Assembly (NCBI GenBank): GCA_027491315.1 | Contig: JAIXWL010000003.1 | Location: 124,001 to 188,000 of the forward strand | Source: Cytophagaceae bacterium | GTDB taxonomy: Bacteria > Bacteroidota > Bacteroidia > Cytophagales > Spirosomataceae | Reading direction: 5' to 3' | DNA: 64,000 nt | In this document: positions 18,913 through 28,409 of the stretch, one piece after another | Position numbering within the stretch: position 1 is the stretch's first letter | How the letters are laid out: every line of letters starts with the position of its first letter | The notes under the pieces: generated by a model | What the model saw: the letters and a program-made list of their open reading frames with translations, nothing else | What the model was told of the DNA's origin: nothing | Databases searched by the model: none | Made by a program: the position numbers and the translations under genes

Positions 18913-19227
18913 TTAGGCTAAATAAAACACGGAAGGAATTTCAACGGCTTTGGGAGAATTATCAGGATTACTCTCCATAATATCAGCCATATAGGCCCAC
19001 CACTTCTGCATGATGGGCAATTGAGGAAGAGTATCTACTAAACTTAAATCCTCTGCTTCCAAATAAGCAAATAGAACCCTAGTTTCAGGATCCAGAAAAA
19101 TAGAATAATTTTGAACGCCTACTGACTTCAATAATTCAGCTAATTCTGGCCAAATTTCATCGTGTCTTTTTTTGTATTCAGCCTCTTTTCCCGGGTGAAG
19201 AAACATTTTTAGGGCTTTTCTTTGCAT
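18913..19227 (-). CDS. rhaM: L-rhamnose mutarotase
   Basis: MQRKALKMFLHPGKEAEYKKRHDEIWPELAELLKSVGVQNYSIFLD...WWAYMADIMESNPDNSP. Confidence 0.92.
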   Translation of the reverse strand: MQRKALKMFLHPGKEAEYKKRHDEIWPELAELLKSVGVQNYSIFLDPETRVLFAYLEAEDLSLVDTLPQLPIMQKWWAYMADIMESNPDNSPKAVEIPSVFYLA

Positions 19228-19301
19228 AATTACCGCATTTTAAATTTTTAAAAAAAGCCCTAAACTTAAATATTCTACTCAAACAAGAGACCTTATTTAA
19301 C

Positions 19302-20330
19302 TTAAGAAATAATCGATGATTTTATTCTTTGCTCAAAAAGATTCAAGTCATCATCATCAAAACCTAAATGGGTAACGAAGCGAATGTATTCAGCACCAAA
19401 TGGTGCACATTTAATTCCTTTTTGGGCTAATAATGCCACTTGAGAGGAAGAATTTAAACCAGGCTGTATTTTCACAATCACGATATTGGTTACCACCGGC
19501 AATGTATTTTGTACCCAATCAAGTTTTTCGCAAATCTCCGCTATTGCTTTCGCTCGTTGATGATCTTCTTTTAATCTATCCACTTGATAATCAAGCGCAT
19601 AAATCCCAGCAACTGCCAGCATACCCGCTTGTCGCCATCCTCCACCTAGTCTTTTTCTTACTCTTTTAGCTTTTTTGATAAAGCTAGTATCTCCCACCAA
19701 AACTGAACCCACGGGAGCACCTAAACCTTTGGACAAACAAATGGAGATAGAATCAAACCAGCCACCAAAATCGGCCGGACTTTGTCCTGTTACTGCCATA
19801 GCATTGAAGATGCGAGCTCCATCTAAGTGAAGTGGAATGGCATTAGCTCGACAAAAACTTGAGATTTCGTCCAAACTTTCACTACTATACACACTTCCTC
19901 CACCTTTATTCACCGTATTTTCCAAACTCACCATGGCACTCTCACAAGCATGTATATCATCAGGAGAAATAGCTGCTTCAATTTGTGATTTTGTCAAACG
20001 GCCTAAATCACCTTTCAATAATTTCACCGAAGCTCCGGCATTCGCCATAATACCCCCTCCTTCATACAAATAAATATGTGACAGTTCATCGCAAATCACT
20101 TCTTGTCCTTTAGAAACGGTGGCTGAAATGGCCATTTGGTTACTCATGGTACCAGAAGGGCAAAACAGTGCCGCCTCCTTTTGAAACATTTTAGCTAATT
20201 TTTCTTCAAGCGCTAAAACACTTGGATCCTCCCCAAAAACATCATCGCCCAAAGGAGCAGCCAACATGGCGTCTCTCATTCCGGCTGTGGGCAATGTAAA
20301 AGTATCGCTTCTTAATTCAATGAATTTCAT
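19302..20330 (-). CDS. ltaE: low-specificity threonine aldolase family
   Basis: ELRSDTFTLPTAGMRDAMLAAPLGDDVFGEDPSVLALEEKLA..., LHLDGARIFNA, CLSKGLGAPVGSVLVG. Confidence 0.93.
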   Translation of the reverse strand: MKFIELRSDTFTLPTAGMRDAMLAAPLGDDVFGEDPSVLALEEKLAKMFQKEAALFCPSGTMSNQMAISATVSKGQEVICDELSHIYLYEGGGIMANAGASVKLLKGDLGRLTKSQIEAAISPDDIHACESAMVSLENTVNKGGGSVYSSESLDEISSFCRANAIPLHLDGARIFNAMAVTGQSPADFGGWFDSISICLSKGLGAPVGSVLVGDTSFIKKAKRVRKRLGGGWRQAGMLAVAGIYALDYQVDRLKEDHQRAKAIAEICEKLDWVQNTLPVVTNIVIVKIQPGLNSSSQVALLAQKGIKCAPFGAEYIRFVTHLGFDDDDLNLFEQRIKSSIIS

Positions 20331-20335
20331 GGTGC

Positions 20336-21484
20336 TTATTTGGTAGAAAAACGGGATAGAAAAAATAAACGAACCAAGATAGGCAAGGCAATGATGAACA
20401 AGCCATAAAAGAGATACGCCGAAACTAAACTGGCTATTAATGCAAAAATAAAAGCTATTCTAACATAATTTAGCCAAAAACCAGTGCCTCGATTTTTGGC
20501 AAACCAAAATACCAAAGGAAAATGTAAGGGCCATAAAACCAAACAGCTCAAATTGTATGACATAACTTCATGGTCTGTGGCTGTTGCTAAAAAGAAAATC
20601 AATATGCCGAAAAGTCCATAAACCAAGAAAAGAGCAATATCAATTCCATATAATAGTTTATGCTTATGCGCTAATCGCCAGGATACCAACCATAAAATTA
20701 AAGATAAAGCTAATAATACAGGAATGGGTCCAAAAGGATCAAAGCCTTCCATTGGGTTTGCTTGAGCCTCAAATAAGGTCAAGGAAGCTTCAACCAATTT
20801 AGTTTGATTCATACTTGCTTGAGCCGTAGCAATCTCTAGATTATCCGGTAAATAACAAGATTGAGAAGCACTTGCAGTGACATCTGAAGGTAAACCCAAG
20901 GCCAGGTTCATACCAAAAGTTACCCAAGCAGTGGCAGGTAAATAGCGATTCATCCAATCTCGGTAGGAAAGCCCTTCCAATCGCTTCATTTTACTCCAAG
21001 GATAGGCGCCTGGTGCTGCCTTTTCAAATATATCGCGAATACGCGTAGCGCAATTATCGTAGAAAAATTTATATTGATAATAACGATTCTCCGGTAAATA
21101 ATTTGTTTCCAAAGCCTGAAAAATCTGATTGCGCTGGGCATTACTTAATGCCAATACTTGCTCCCTCAAAGTTCTGTTCTCATATTGAGAATAATAATTG
21201 AGCACGTCTGACATATTATTATATGACAAGGAATAGGGCAAGGTTCCTTTCAAAAATTTCCAATAAAAGTTTTCCGTTTGAAAGTCGAACGTTCCATAAC
21301 TATAGGCTCTATCTAAACCTGTTTGGGGATCATACACACGAATTAGGGTATGACCAAAAAAGGAGTACAATTCTTTCCCTGGGGCAATGGTCACTAAAGA
21401 CACACGGGATTGAGGACTTAGGCTACTTTGAGCAAGAGCTGGCCAAAACAAGCCACTGAAAATCAAAACAAACAAATACTTCAT
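20336..21484 (-). CDS. DUF4105 domain membrane protein
   Basis: SLVTIAPGKELYSFFGHTLIRVYDP...YSYGTFDFQTENFYWKFLKGTLPY...YKFFYDNCATRIRD; C-terminal TM helices. Confidence 0.85.
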   Translation of the reverse strand: MKYLFVLIFSGLFWPALAQSSLSPQSRVSLVTIAPGKELYSFFGHTLIRVYDPQTGLDRAYSYGTFDFQTENFYWKFLKGTLPYSLSYNNMSDVLNYYSQYENRTLREQVLALSNAQRNQIFQALETNYLPENRYYQYKFFYDNCATRIRDIFEKAAPGAYPWSKMKRLEGLSYRDWMNRYLPATAWVTFGMNLALGLPSDVTASASQSCYLPDNLEIATAQASMNQTKLVEASLTLFEAQANPMEGFDPFGPIPVLLALSLILWLVSWRLAHKHKLLYGIDIALFLVYGLFGILIFFLATATDHEVMSYNLSCLVLWPLHFPLVFWFAKNRGTGFWLNYVRIAFIFALIASLVSAYLFYGLFIIALPILVRLFFLSRFSTK

Positions 21485-21490
21485 AAAACC

Positions 21491-22162
21491 TTATTTACCT
21501 GCTATTATTAAGACCATTTCACCTCGTACTTTATCAGGATGTTGATTTAAATACTGTAGAACTTCAGCTACTGAACCACGAATCATTTGCTCGTGCAATT
21601 TAGATAATTCTCTAGCCAGCATCACCTGCCTGGTTTCTCCCAAAAACTCCAGCGCTTGCTCCATGGTTTTTACAATTCGGTGCGGGGATTCATATAAAAC
21701 AACCGTTTTATCTTCTTCAGCTATGGCTTTCCAACGGGTTTGACGACCTTTTTTATGGGGCAAAAATCCTTCAAAGATAAATCGATCACAAGGGAAACCC
21801 GAATTGACCAAGGCGGGCACAAAGGCTGTTGCTCCAGGTAAAGTTTCAACTTCAATACCTTGTTCTACACAAGATTTAACCAATAAAAAACCTGGATCTG
21901 AAATACCTGGGGTACCTGCATCTGACACCAATGCCAAAGTCTTACCAGCCAATAACATCTTGATAACACCTGGTACGCCCGCATGTTCATTGTGGGCATG
22001 ATGGGCAAATAATGGTTTATTGATTTGTAAATGCTTCAATAACTGCCCCGTATTACGCGTGTCTTCCGCCAAAATACCGTCTACTTCCCCTAAAATTCGA
22101 ATTGCTCGTAAGGTAATATCCTCTAAGTTTCCAATGGGCGTTGGTACAATGTATAATTTCAT
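21491..22162 (-). CDS. rsmI: 16S rRNA (cytidine(1402)-2'-O)-methyltransferase
   Basis: LYIVPTPIGNLEDITLRAIRILGEVDGILAEDTRNTGQLLKHL...LVSDAGTPGISDPG. Confidence 0.95.
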   Translation of the reverse strand: MKLYIVPTPIGNLEDITLRAIRILGEVDGILAEDTRNTGQLLKHLQINKPLFAHHAHNEHAGVPGVIKMLLAGKTLALVSDAGTPGISDPGFLLVKSCVEQGIEVETLPGATAFVPALVNSGFPCDRFIFEGFLPHKKGRQTRWKAIAEEDKTVVLYESPHRIVKTMEQALEFLGETRQVMLARELSKLHEQMIRGSVAEVLQYLNQHPDKVRGEMVLIIAGK

Positions 22163-22317
22163 GCAATGAAAATACTACATAAATATGAATTTGTTGGGTG
22201 TGTACGTGATTATGAAAAATAATTTACCTACTTCTTAACACGGCGCCATCATGATGATACATGAATTTTAGTAGAATGAACTCAAGCTGGTTATTGAGAA
22301 AATTGATGCTTGATAAA

Positions 22318-22347
22318 ACAAAAAAAGCGCAAATTTCTTTGCGCTTT
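22318..22347 (-). terminator. Rho-independent terminator downstream of tRNA-Ser
   Basis: On minus strand AAAAGCGCAAA-GAAA-TTTGCGCTTTTTTT, immediately after the tRNA 3' CCA. Confidence 0.85.
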
Positions 22348-22435
22348 TGGTAGAGGGTGAGGGATTCGAACCCCCGGGCCTGTAACAGCCAACAGTTTTC
22401 AAGACTGCCTCGATCGACCACTCTGACAACCCTCT
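22348..22435 (-). tRNA. tRNA-Ser (anticodon UGA), 3' CCA encoded
   Basis: Minus strand AGAGGGTTGTCAGAGTGGTCGATCGAGGCAGTCTTGAAAACTGTTGGCTGTTACAGGCCCGGGGGTTCGAATCCCTCACCCTCTACCA; loop CTTGAAA, long variable arm, TTCGAATC T-arm. Confidence 0.93.
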
Positions 22436-22456
22436 GTCTCAAATTGAGAATGCAAA

Positions 22457-23263
22457 TTAAGGCCTTTTTTCGATTTTAAGCAAGTCCTTTGTCAAAAAAT
22501 CCTTGAAAATTAATTGAGAAATCATCCAATCGACTGCTTCTGACCGCATTAAATTTTCAGGAATCCACAGGATTTTAATACCTGACCTTTCCATTTTCCG
22601 GAAAAAGGTCATCTGCCTTTTAGCAAATTGATGAATCGCTACTTCCAAACCTTTTTCTAATTCTTCCCGAGTGATTTTATTCTCCACAAAATCGGTTAAC
22701 CACTTGTATTCCAATCCTAACCATCTCAAATCAGCTGGTTTTAAGCCTTTTGCCAGTAAATTTTCAACTTCTTCTACCATACCCTCATTCAATCGTTGAA
22801 ATAAGCGATTGGAACAATTCCTTCTTCTGTCATCCCAAGAAGGTTGTAAACCAAAGACGATCGTCGGACGATCCAATTCCAAAGGTGATTCCAAAAAGGG
22901 AGGTAATTTAGAAAATTGATAACTTGATAAAACAGCATCGATATACAAGCCTGTACCTCCACATAAAATGGGAAATTTATGATGAAGGTCTATTTTTTTC
23001 ATCGCCTCAAAAGCATCTTTCTGAAAATGGGCCACCGAATAGCTTTCTCCTACCTCCAAGATATCGATCAAATGATAAGGAACTGCATGCTCTCCTTGTC
23101 CATATTCCCCTATATCCTTTCCTGTTCCAATATCCAAACTTCTGTACAATTGCCTAGAATCGGCGGAAATGATTTCTCCTCCAATTTTCCTTGCTAATTC
23201 TACTGCCAAAGCCGTTTTTCCACTGGCTGTAGGTCCAAGAATGGTAATAAACGGTAGTGACAT
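22457..23263 (-). CDS. miaA: tRNA dimethylallyltransferase
   Basis: ITILGPTASGKTALAVELARKIGGEIISADSRQLYRSLDIGTGKD...CGGTGLYIDAVL; start moved to MSLPFITILGPT (ORF track 23305). Confidence 0.95.
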   Translation of the reverse strand: MSLPFITILGPTASGKTALAVELARKIGGEIISADSRQLYRSLDIGTGKDIGEYGQGEHAVPYHLIDILEVGESYSVAHFQKDAFEAMKKIDLHHKFPILCGGTGLYIDAVLSSYQFSKLPPFLESPLELDRPTIVFGLQPSWDDRRRNCSNRLFQRLNEGMVEEVENLLAKGLKPADLRWLGLEYKWLTDFVENKITREELEKGLEVAIHQFAKRQMTFFRKMERSGIKILWIPENLMRSEAVDWMISQLIFKDFLTKDLLKIEKRP

Positions 23264-23301
23264 GAAAAATATGATTAAATAAACCGAGCTACAAAAATGC
23301 G

Positions 23302-24177
23302 TCAATTTTTCGAATAATATAAACGCAGTTTCTTATTTCCAACAGTACAAACTTGGGCCTCTTCCCAGGTTTTACAAATTTTCCTTTTACCTGCTTCATT
23401 CAGCGTATATAAAATGGGAGGTGTTATTTGAATTTCTTGAAAGCCAATGGACTGATACCCTTCCCCCCTATTCCATTCCATATCAATGTAAGTCATGATA
23501 TTGTCAACCTTTTCCTCTAGTTGATAGTAGTGAAGTACCTTACTTAAGCCTCCGACAATCTGAGTGCCTAAGGTGGAACAAAAACGAATTAATTCGCCTG
23601 AAATATGTCCTTCAAATTCCTTTTCTTTCATGCGCATGGGTTTAGCCAATGTAGCCACTCCCACTAATTTTTGATCTCCCATCCAATATGGACTACTAAT
23701 ATTCCGAAATTGCCTGTGTGGTGGAACCACTAATCCCCAATAGCTCTTTGCTTGTGCTGAACCTAAGAGATGTTCATTTTCTAAAAAAGAATCAGCTATT
23801 TCTTTAGAAATAGGCACAACACGTAAATCTCGAGCAAAAATGGAACTATTACCCAATTTACGAAACTGAAAATACCGCTTAATCCAAGTGGACTGTTTTA
23901 ACCAAATATCTTCCCAAATTCTAATCAAAGGTGTAGAAGTACTAATCTGTTCCAAATACTGCTTTTGCCAAGCAGCAGGATCAGAAAAATCCTTCTGGCT
24001 TTGAAAATCTTTTATTGAAATACATTGTACATATAATGAAAGCTCAGGCAAAAAAATAGTAGAAAAAGCATGATTGGGACATAATTCTACCTTTATTTCC
24101 ATTTCCTTTAAAAAAGAAATTACTTCATCAAAGAAATTAATAGGATATACGGACATGCCATGAGAAATTGCATTCAA
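23302..24177 (-). CDS. Mom-like/GNAT-fold protein resembling the C-terminal domain of phage homing-endonuclease-type proteins
   Basis: GVATLAKPMRM...SGELIRFCSTLGTQIVGGLSKVLHYYQ...IMTYIDMEWNRGEGYQSIGFQEIQITPPILYTL resembles the phage 'RFC..L.T.VVGG.SKLL.YF...SYADRRWS.G.LY..LGF' module (from memory, not searched). Confidence 0.5.
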   Translation of the reverse strand: MNAISHGMSVYPINFFDEVISFLKEMEIKVELCPNHAFSTIFLPELSLYVQCISIKDFQSQKDFSDPAAWQKQYLEQISTSTPLIRIWEDIWLKQSTWIKRYFQFRKLGNSSIFARDLRVVPISKEIADSFLENEHLLGSAQAKSYWGLVVPPHRQFRNISSPYWMGDQKLVGVATLAKPMRMKEKEFEGHISGELIRFCSTLGTQIVGGLSKVLHYYQLEEKVDNIMTYIDMEWNRGEGYQSIGFQEIQITPPILYTLNEAGKRKICKTWEEAQVCTVGNKKLRLYYSKN

Positions 24178-24239
24178 AGATACGTGTATATTGAGTAGAA
24201 TATCTCCTAATCTAACTTTGTAAACTAAAAATTAATCAC

Positions 24240-25070
24240 ATGAACTATCGATTTGAGGCGAGTAGAAAAGAAGTATCCACCTTTACGAATCAAGAATTAA
24301 GGGATCAGTTTTTGATTGAAAATATATTTGAACCCAATCAAATTCACTTAACCTATACCATATACGATCGGATGATCATAGGCGGTGCTATGCCCGTTTT
24401 AGGTGAAATAAAATTACCCAATCCAGAAAAATTAAAAGCTGATTATTTTTTAGAGCGAAGAGAGCTGGGTATCATCAATGTGGGTGGCCCCGGAGTAATT
24501 AAGGCCGATGGACAAAGCTTTGAAATTTCGAAATTGAGTGCTGTTTACTTAGGAATAGGAACACAAGACGTTAGTTTTCAATCAGTTTCAGCTAATGAAC
24601 CCGCCCAATTCTATTTACTCTCTTCACCAGCTCATGCTACCTATCCAAATGAGAAACTAGATAGAGAAAATGTAATTACTGTCAATGTTGGTTCATTGGA
24701 AAATTCCAATCACCGAACTATCTATAAATACATTCATAAGGAAGGAATACAGTCATGTCAATTGGTCATGGGACTAACTATATTAGAACCAGGATCTATT
24801 TGGAATACCATGCCAGCTCACGTGCATGACCGAAGAATGGAAGCCTATCTGTATTTCGATGTAAAACCAGGTCAAGCGGTTTTACACTTAATGGGCGAAG
24901 CTCAAGAGACCAAACACATTTGGGTACATAATCATCAAGCTGTAATTTCTCCACCTTGGTCCATTCACAGTGGTGCAGGAACTCAAAACTATTCTTTTAT
25001 TTGGGGAATGGCGGGTGAAAACAAAGACTACACCGACATGGATTTTTCTGAAATTTCTGAACTACGTTAA
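24240..25070 (+). CDS. kduI: 5-dehydro-4-deoxy-D-glucuronate isomerase
   Basis: MIIGGAMPVLGEIKLPN...RRELGIINVGGPGVIKADG...NTMPAHVHDRRMEAYLYFDV...ISPPWSIHSGAGTQNYSFIWGMAGEN. Confidence 0.96.
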   Translation: MNYRFEASRKEVSTFTNQELRDQFLIENIFEPNQIHLTYTIYDRMIIGGAMPVLGEIKLPNPEKLKADYFLERRELGIINVGGPGVIKADGQSFEISKLSAVYLGIGTQDVSFQSVSANEPAQFYLLSSPAHATYPNEKLDRENVITVNVGSLENSNHRTIYKYIHKEGIQSCQLVMGLTILEPGSIWNTMPAHVHDRRMEAYLYFDVKPGQAVLHLMGEAQETKHIWVHNHQAVISPPWSIHSGAGTQNYSFIWGMAGENKDYTDMDFSEISELR

Positions 25071-25072
25071 TT

Positions 25073-26968
25073 ATGAAAAAAGCGCTTTTAGGTTTACTTA
25101 GCTATTGTTTATTAGCTCCAGTTTTGGGCCAAAATACCCCCTATTCTATCCAAATGGCTCAATCTTTGATGCATACGCATCCAGATTCCATTCAAGTTAA
25201 AATTGGGAAGCCTGCTACTTGGGATTATGAACAAGGCTTATTCTTAAAAGCCCTTGAACATGTTCATCAAAGAACCGGAGACGCTACTTATTTTCAATAC
25301 ATTCAGAAAAACATCAACAGTTTCATTTCTGAAAAAGGGGATATTCGAACCTATAAGTTTTCAGAATTTAACTCGGACAATATCACCACAGGTCGCCTTT
25401 TGCTTTCTCTTTATCAAGAAATAGGCGATGACAAATACAGATTAGCTGCCGAACAATTACGCTTACAAATCAAAAAACAACCTAGAACAAAAGAAGGTGG
25501 ATTTTGGCATAAAGACCGATATCCCGATCAAATGTGGTTAGACGGTTTATACATGTTAGAACCCTTTTATGCTGAATACAGTCAGGTATTTCATGAAAAT
25601 AATTGGGATGACATTGCGCTACAGTTTCAATTGATGTATAAAAATGCCCGAGATCCTAAAACGGGATTGTTGTACCATGCTTATGATCATGAACGCAAAC
25701 AAGCTTGGGCTAGTAAACAAACTGGACTTTCACCTAATTTTTGGGGAAGAGCTATGGGTTGGTATGCTATGGCTTTAGTGGATGTTTTGGACTATTTTCC
25801 TCAGCAGCATCCCAAAAGAAGTATGTTGATTAAGCAATTAAATGAATTAAGCACTGCTTTAGTTAAAGTACAAGATACATCCACTAGACTTTGGTACCAA
25901 TTACCCACTTTAGGTACTCAAAAAGGGAATTACTTAGAGGCTTCATGTGCCAATATGTATGTATATGCTTTTGCGAAAGGGGTTCGTAAGGGCTATCTGC
26001 CTGCCAATTTCTTGACAGCGGCACAAAAAGCCTATGTATCCATTTTAGATAAATTCATCACCAAAGACGCACAAGGCTATATTCATTTAGAAAAAACGGT
26101 AAGCGTAGGTGGATTAGGTGGAACACCTTATCGAGATGGAAGTTTCGCCTATTATATGTCAGAACCTCTCAAAACAGATGATTTAAAAGGTGCTGGTCCC
26201 TTTATCTTGGCTTCTTTAGAAATGGAAATAGCTAAGGAATTGGGTATAGGAAAAGGTAAAAAAGTGGTATTGGATTATTATTTTAACCATGAGTTCCGTA
26301 AAAATAAGCAAGGAAACATGGAGCGATTCCATTATACTTGGGAAGATAGAAAGGATTCTGGATTTCAGTTATTAGGAGTACAAATTGAGCAGTTAGGAGC
26401 TACATTGGACAGCTTAGCTCAAGCCCCTACAAGCAAAAATTTGGCAGGAGCTTCCGTGTACATTATAGTAGATCCAGATAGTCAAAAAGAAACCACCAAA
26501 CCTAATTACATGCGTGTGCAGGATGCGGATGAAATCGAAAAATGGGTAAAGGCTGGTGGAACTTTAATTTTATTGGCCAATGATACAACCAATTGCGAAA
26601 TACCCAAATTTAATACTTTGGCAAAAAGGTTTGGAATGGAATTCATGGGGCCTAATTTAAATATGGTTCAAGGAAAGAATTGGCATCAAGGAACATTGAA
26701 CATTTCATCCAATAATCCCATTTTCAAAGGATTGAAAAAAATCTATATCAAAGAAATTTCAACCATTAAACTTTCAGGAACGGCTAAATCCTTAGAGGAT
26801 TTAAATGGCCATTGTGTGATGGCCATGGCCCAGGTGGGTAAAGGGCGAGTGTTCGCTTTGGGAGATCCATGGATTTACAATGAATACACCAATAACCGCC
26901 GAATTCCTTTGGAATATGAAAACTTCCCAGCTGCCAAGAAATTGATAGAATGGGCGTTAAAACCTTAA
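25073..26968 (+). CDS. GH88/105 unsaturated glucuronyl/rhamnogalacturonyl hydrolase with C-terminal DUF4350-like domain
   Basis: FWHKDRYPDQMWLDGLYMLEPFYAEY, FWGRAMGWYAMALVDVLDYFP, GGLGGTPYRDGSFAYYMSEP; C-term VQDADEIEKWVKAGGTLILLAND...VFALGDPWIYNEY. Confidence 0.9.
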   Translation: MKKALLGLLSYCLLAPVLGQNTPYSIQMAQSLMHTHPDSIQVKIGKPATWDYEQGLFLKALEHVHQRTGDATYFQYIQKNINSFISEKGDIRTYKFSEFNSDNITTGRLLLSLYQEIGDDKYRLAAEQLRLQIKKQPRTKEGGFWHKDRYPDQMWLDGLYMLEPFYAEYSQVFHENNWDDIALQFQLMYKNARDPKTGLLYHAYDHERKQAWASKQTGLSPNFWGRAMGWYAMALVDVLDYFPQQHPKRSMLIKQLNELSTALVKVQDTSTRLWYQLPTLGTQKGNYLEASCANMYVYAFAKGVRKGYLPANFLTAAQKAYVSILDKFITKDAQGYIHLEKTVSVGGLGGTPYRDGSFAYYMSEPLKTDDLKGAGPFILASLEMEIAKELGIGKGKKVVLDYYFNHEFRKNKQGNMERFHYTWEDRKDSGFQLLGVQIEQLGATLDSLAQAPTSKNLAGASVYIIVDPDSQKETTKPNYMRVQDADEIEKWVKAGGTLILLANDTTNCEIPKFNTLAKRFGMEFMGPNLNMVQGKNWHQGTLNISSNNPIFKGLKKIYIKEISTIKLSGTAKSLEDLNGHCVMAMAQVGKGRVFALGDPWIYNEYTNNRRIPLEYENFPAAKKLIEWALKP

Positions 26969-27618
26969 GGAAAGCGTAAACCCGTCATTTTTTCTAAGGT
27001 ATTTTTCGTCACAGCAAATGTTTGCCAGTTAGGATGCAAATCATGCTGGTTTGGGAAAAGTAAATACCAAGATTTTTCGGGACCAATCACCACCTTCCAA
27101 CAATATTTTGGAATGATCACGTCATTTCCAATTTTATCCAAAACCCCAAAACCGCCGGCATAAATCGTTAATTTTTGTCCCCTTTTGGCCAATTTTCTAC
27201 AATAAGATTCTAGGCGTTCCCAAGGTCCTCGATTCAGTTCAGGAGTCTGTGGAATCATGTTGGACATGTAGAAAGTTTCCGCATTTAGAAAGGAACTGGA
27301 AGATCGATCTTCTGAATTACACAGATGCCCCCGATCATATCCGCTGTATTTATAATCATTAGCATCATTTTTTTTAAAACTTCTTGGTAAATCATCATCT
27401 TCTCTAAACCGATTCGAACGAGGTGTATCTCCTAAATCGGAAGCCGATAGCGTCCAAGCCACCCAATTAGCTTTTCCTTGAACTCCATCATAGGACATTA
27501 CATATCCCCTTTTTATTTCTAAGTAATTAGAAGTAGAGGCCGTAGAAGCCCCTGATATATTAAAAATACCTCCAGGTAATAAGGCCACCTGGAGGTATAA
27601 TAGAATGCCTAACAGCAT
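26965..27618 (-). CDS. secreted DNA/RNA non-specific endonuclease
   Basis: GYDRGHLCNSEDRSSSSFLNAETFYMSNMIPQTPELNRGPWERLESYCRKLA, NUC_1 DRGH motif; hydrophobic N-terminus. Confidence 0.92.
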   Translation of the reverse strand: MLLGILLYLQVALLPGGIFNISGASTASTSNYLEIKRGYVMSYDGVQGKANWVAWTLSASDLGDTPRSNRFREDDDLPRSFKKNDANDYKYSGYDRGHLCNSEDRSSSSFLNAETFYMSNMIPQTPELNRGPWERLESYCRKLAKRGQKLTIYAGGFGVLDKIGNDVIIPKYCWKVVIGPEKSWYLLFPNQHDLHPNWQTFAVTKNTLEKMTGLRFP

Positions 27619-27628
27619 AGGTTATCGT

Positions 27629-28408
27629 TTATTTTTTGTGTGAAAACATCCAAGAGAATAATTCAGGTTCTTTAAATGCATTATCCCATGAGTTGTGGTT
27701 GACACCTGGGTATTCGGTATATTTTGGATTGGCCCCCACTTCCTTTAAAGCAGCTACAGCCTCTCTAGAATGTTTTACAGGCACCACGGCATCTGCATCA
27801 CCATGAAATATCCAAAGCGGTAGTTTTTTAGCATACTTTTTAACAAAATGCAAGTCGGCACCACCGCAAATAGGTGCAGCTGCTGCAAACATTTTAGGGT
27901 TTCTGGAAATGGCTTCAAAAGTCCCCATTCCACCCATAGAAAGTCCCATGATATATAAACGCTTTTTATCAGCAGCTTTTTCCTTCACTAAATCTTTGAC
28001 TATACTAAGCGCCGCTGCTAAAGGCCAATTAGGCTCTTTGGGATATTCAAAAACAAAAGTTGTTGGCTTTGTATTTCGATCAATTTTCACCGTGGACCAA
28101 TAGGAATTGGCAGGGCATTGAGGAAAAATAACTATGGCAGGAAATTTAGATTGATTACTAGGATCCAAAAACAACTTGGAACCATGGGTCAACTGTTTTT
28201 CATTGTCGTTTCCTCGCTCACCCGCCCCATGCAAAAATAGAATTACGGGGTATTTCTTTCCCTTGACATAATTTTCAGGATAAAGAATTTGGTAAGGTAG
28301 GTTTTGATCGGGACCAAAAGCTAATTCCCTTTTTTCGAATTTAGCTTGAGAAAATGCAGAGAGGCTTACACATAAAGCTAGCCATAAAAAAAGAAGTTTT
28401 TTCATCAT
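27629..28408 (-). CDS. secreted alpha/beta hydrolase (phospholipase/carboxylesterase / prolyl oligopeptidase-like)
   Basis: Signal peptide; YPVILFLHGAGERGNDN, YIMGLSMGGMGTFE, LWIFHGDADAVVPVKHS. Confidence 0.88.
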   Translation of the reverse strand: MMKKLLFLWLALCVSLSAFSQAKFEKRELAFGPDQNLPYQILYPENYVKGKKYPVILFLHGAGERGNDNEKQLTHGSKLFLDPSNQSKFPAIVIFPQCPANSYWSTVKIDRNTKPTTFVFEYPKEPNWPLAAALSIVKDLVKEKAADKKRLYIMGLSMGGMGTFEAISRNPKMFAAAAPICGGADLHFVKKYAKKLPLWIFHGDADAVVPVKHSREAVAALKEVGANPKYTEYPGVNHNSWDNAFKEPELFSWMFSHKK

Positions 28409-28409
28409 T

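Noticed and set aside
22224-22442. 72-aa ORF on the minus strand
   Set aside because: It overlaps tRNA-Ser and its terminator; translation of an RNA gene, not a protein
26965-28408. Toxin/effector or defence module formed by the secreted endonuclease and the neighbouring hydrolase
   Set aside because: Both look like ordinary secreted degradative enzymes; no immunity gene or toxin delivery domain seen
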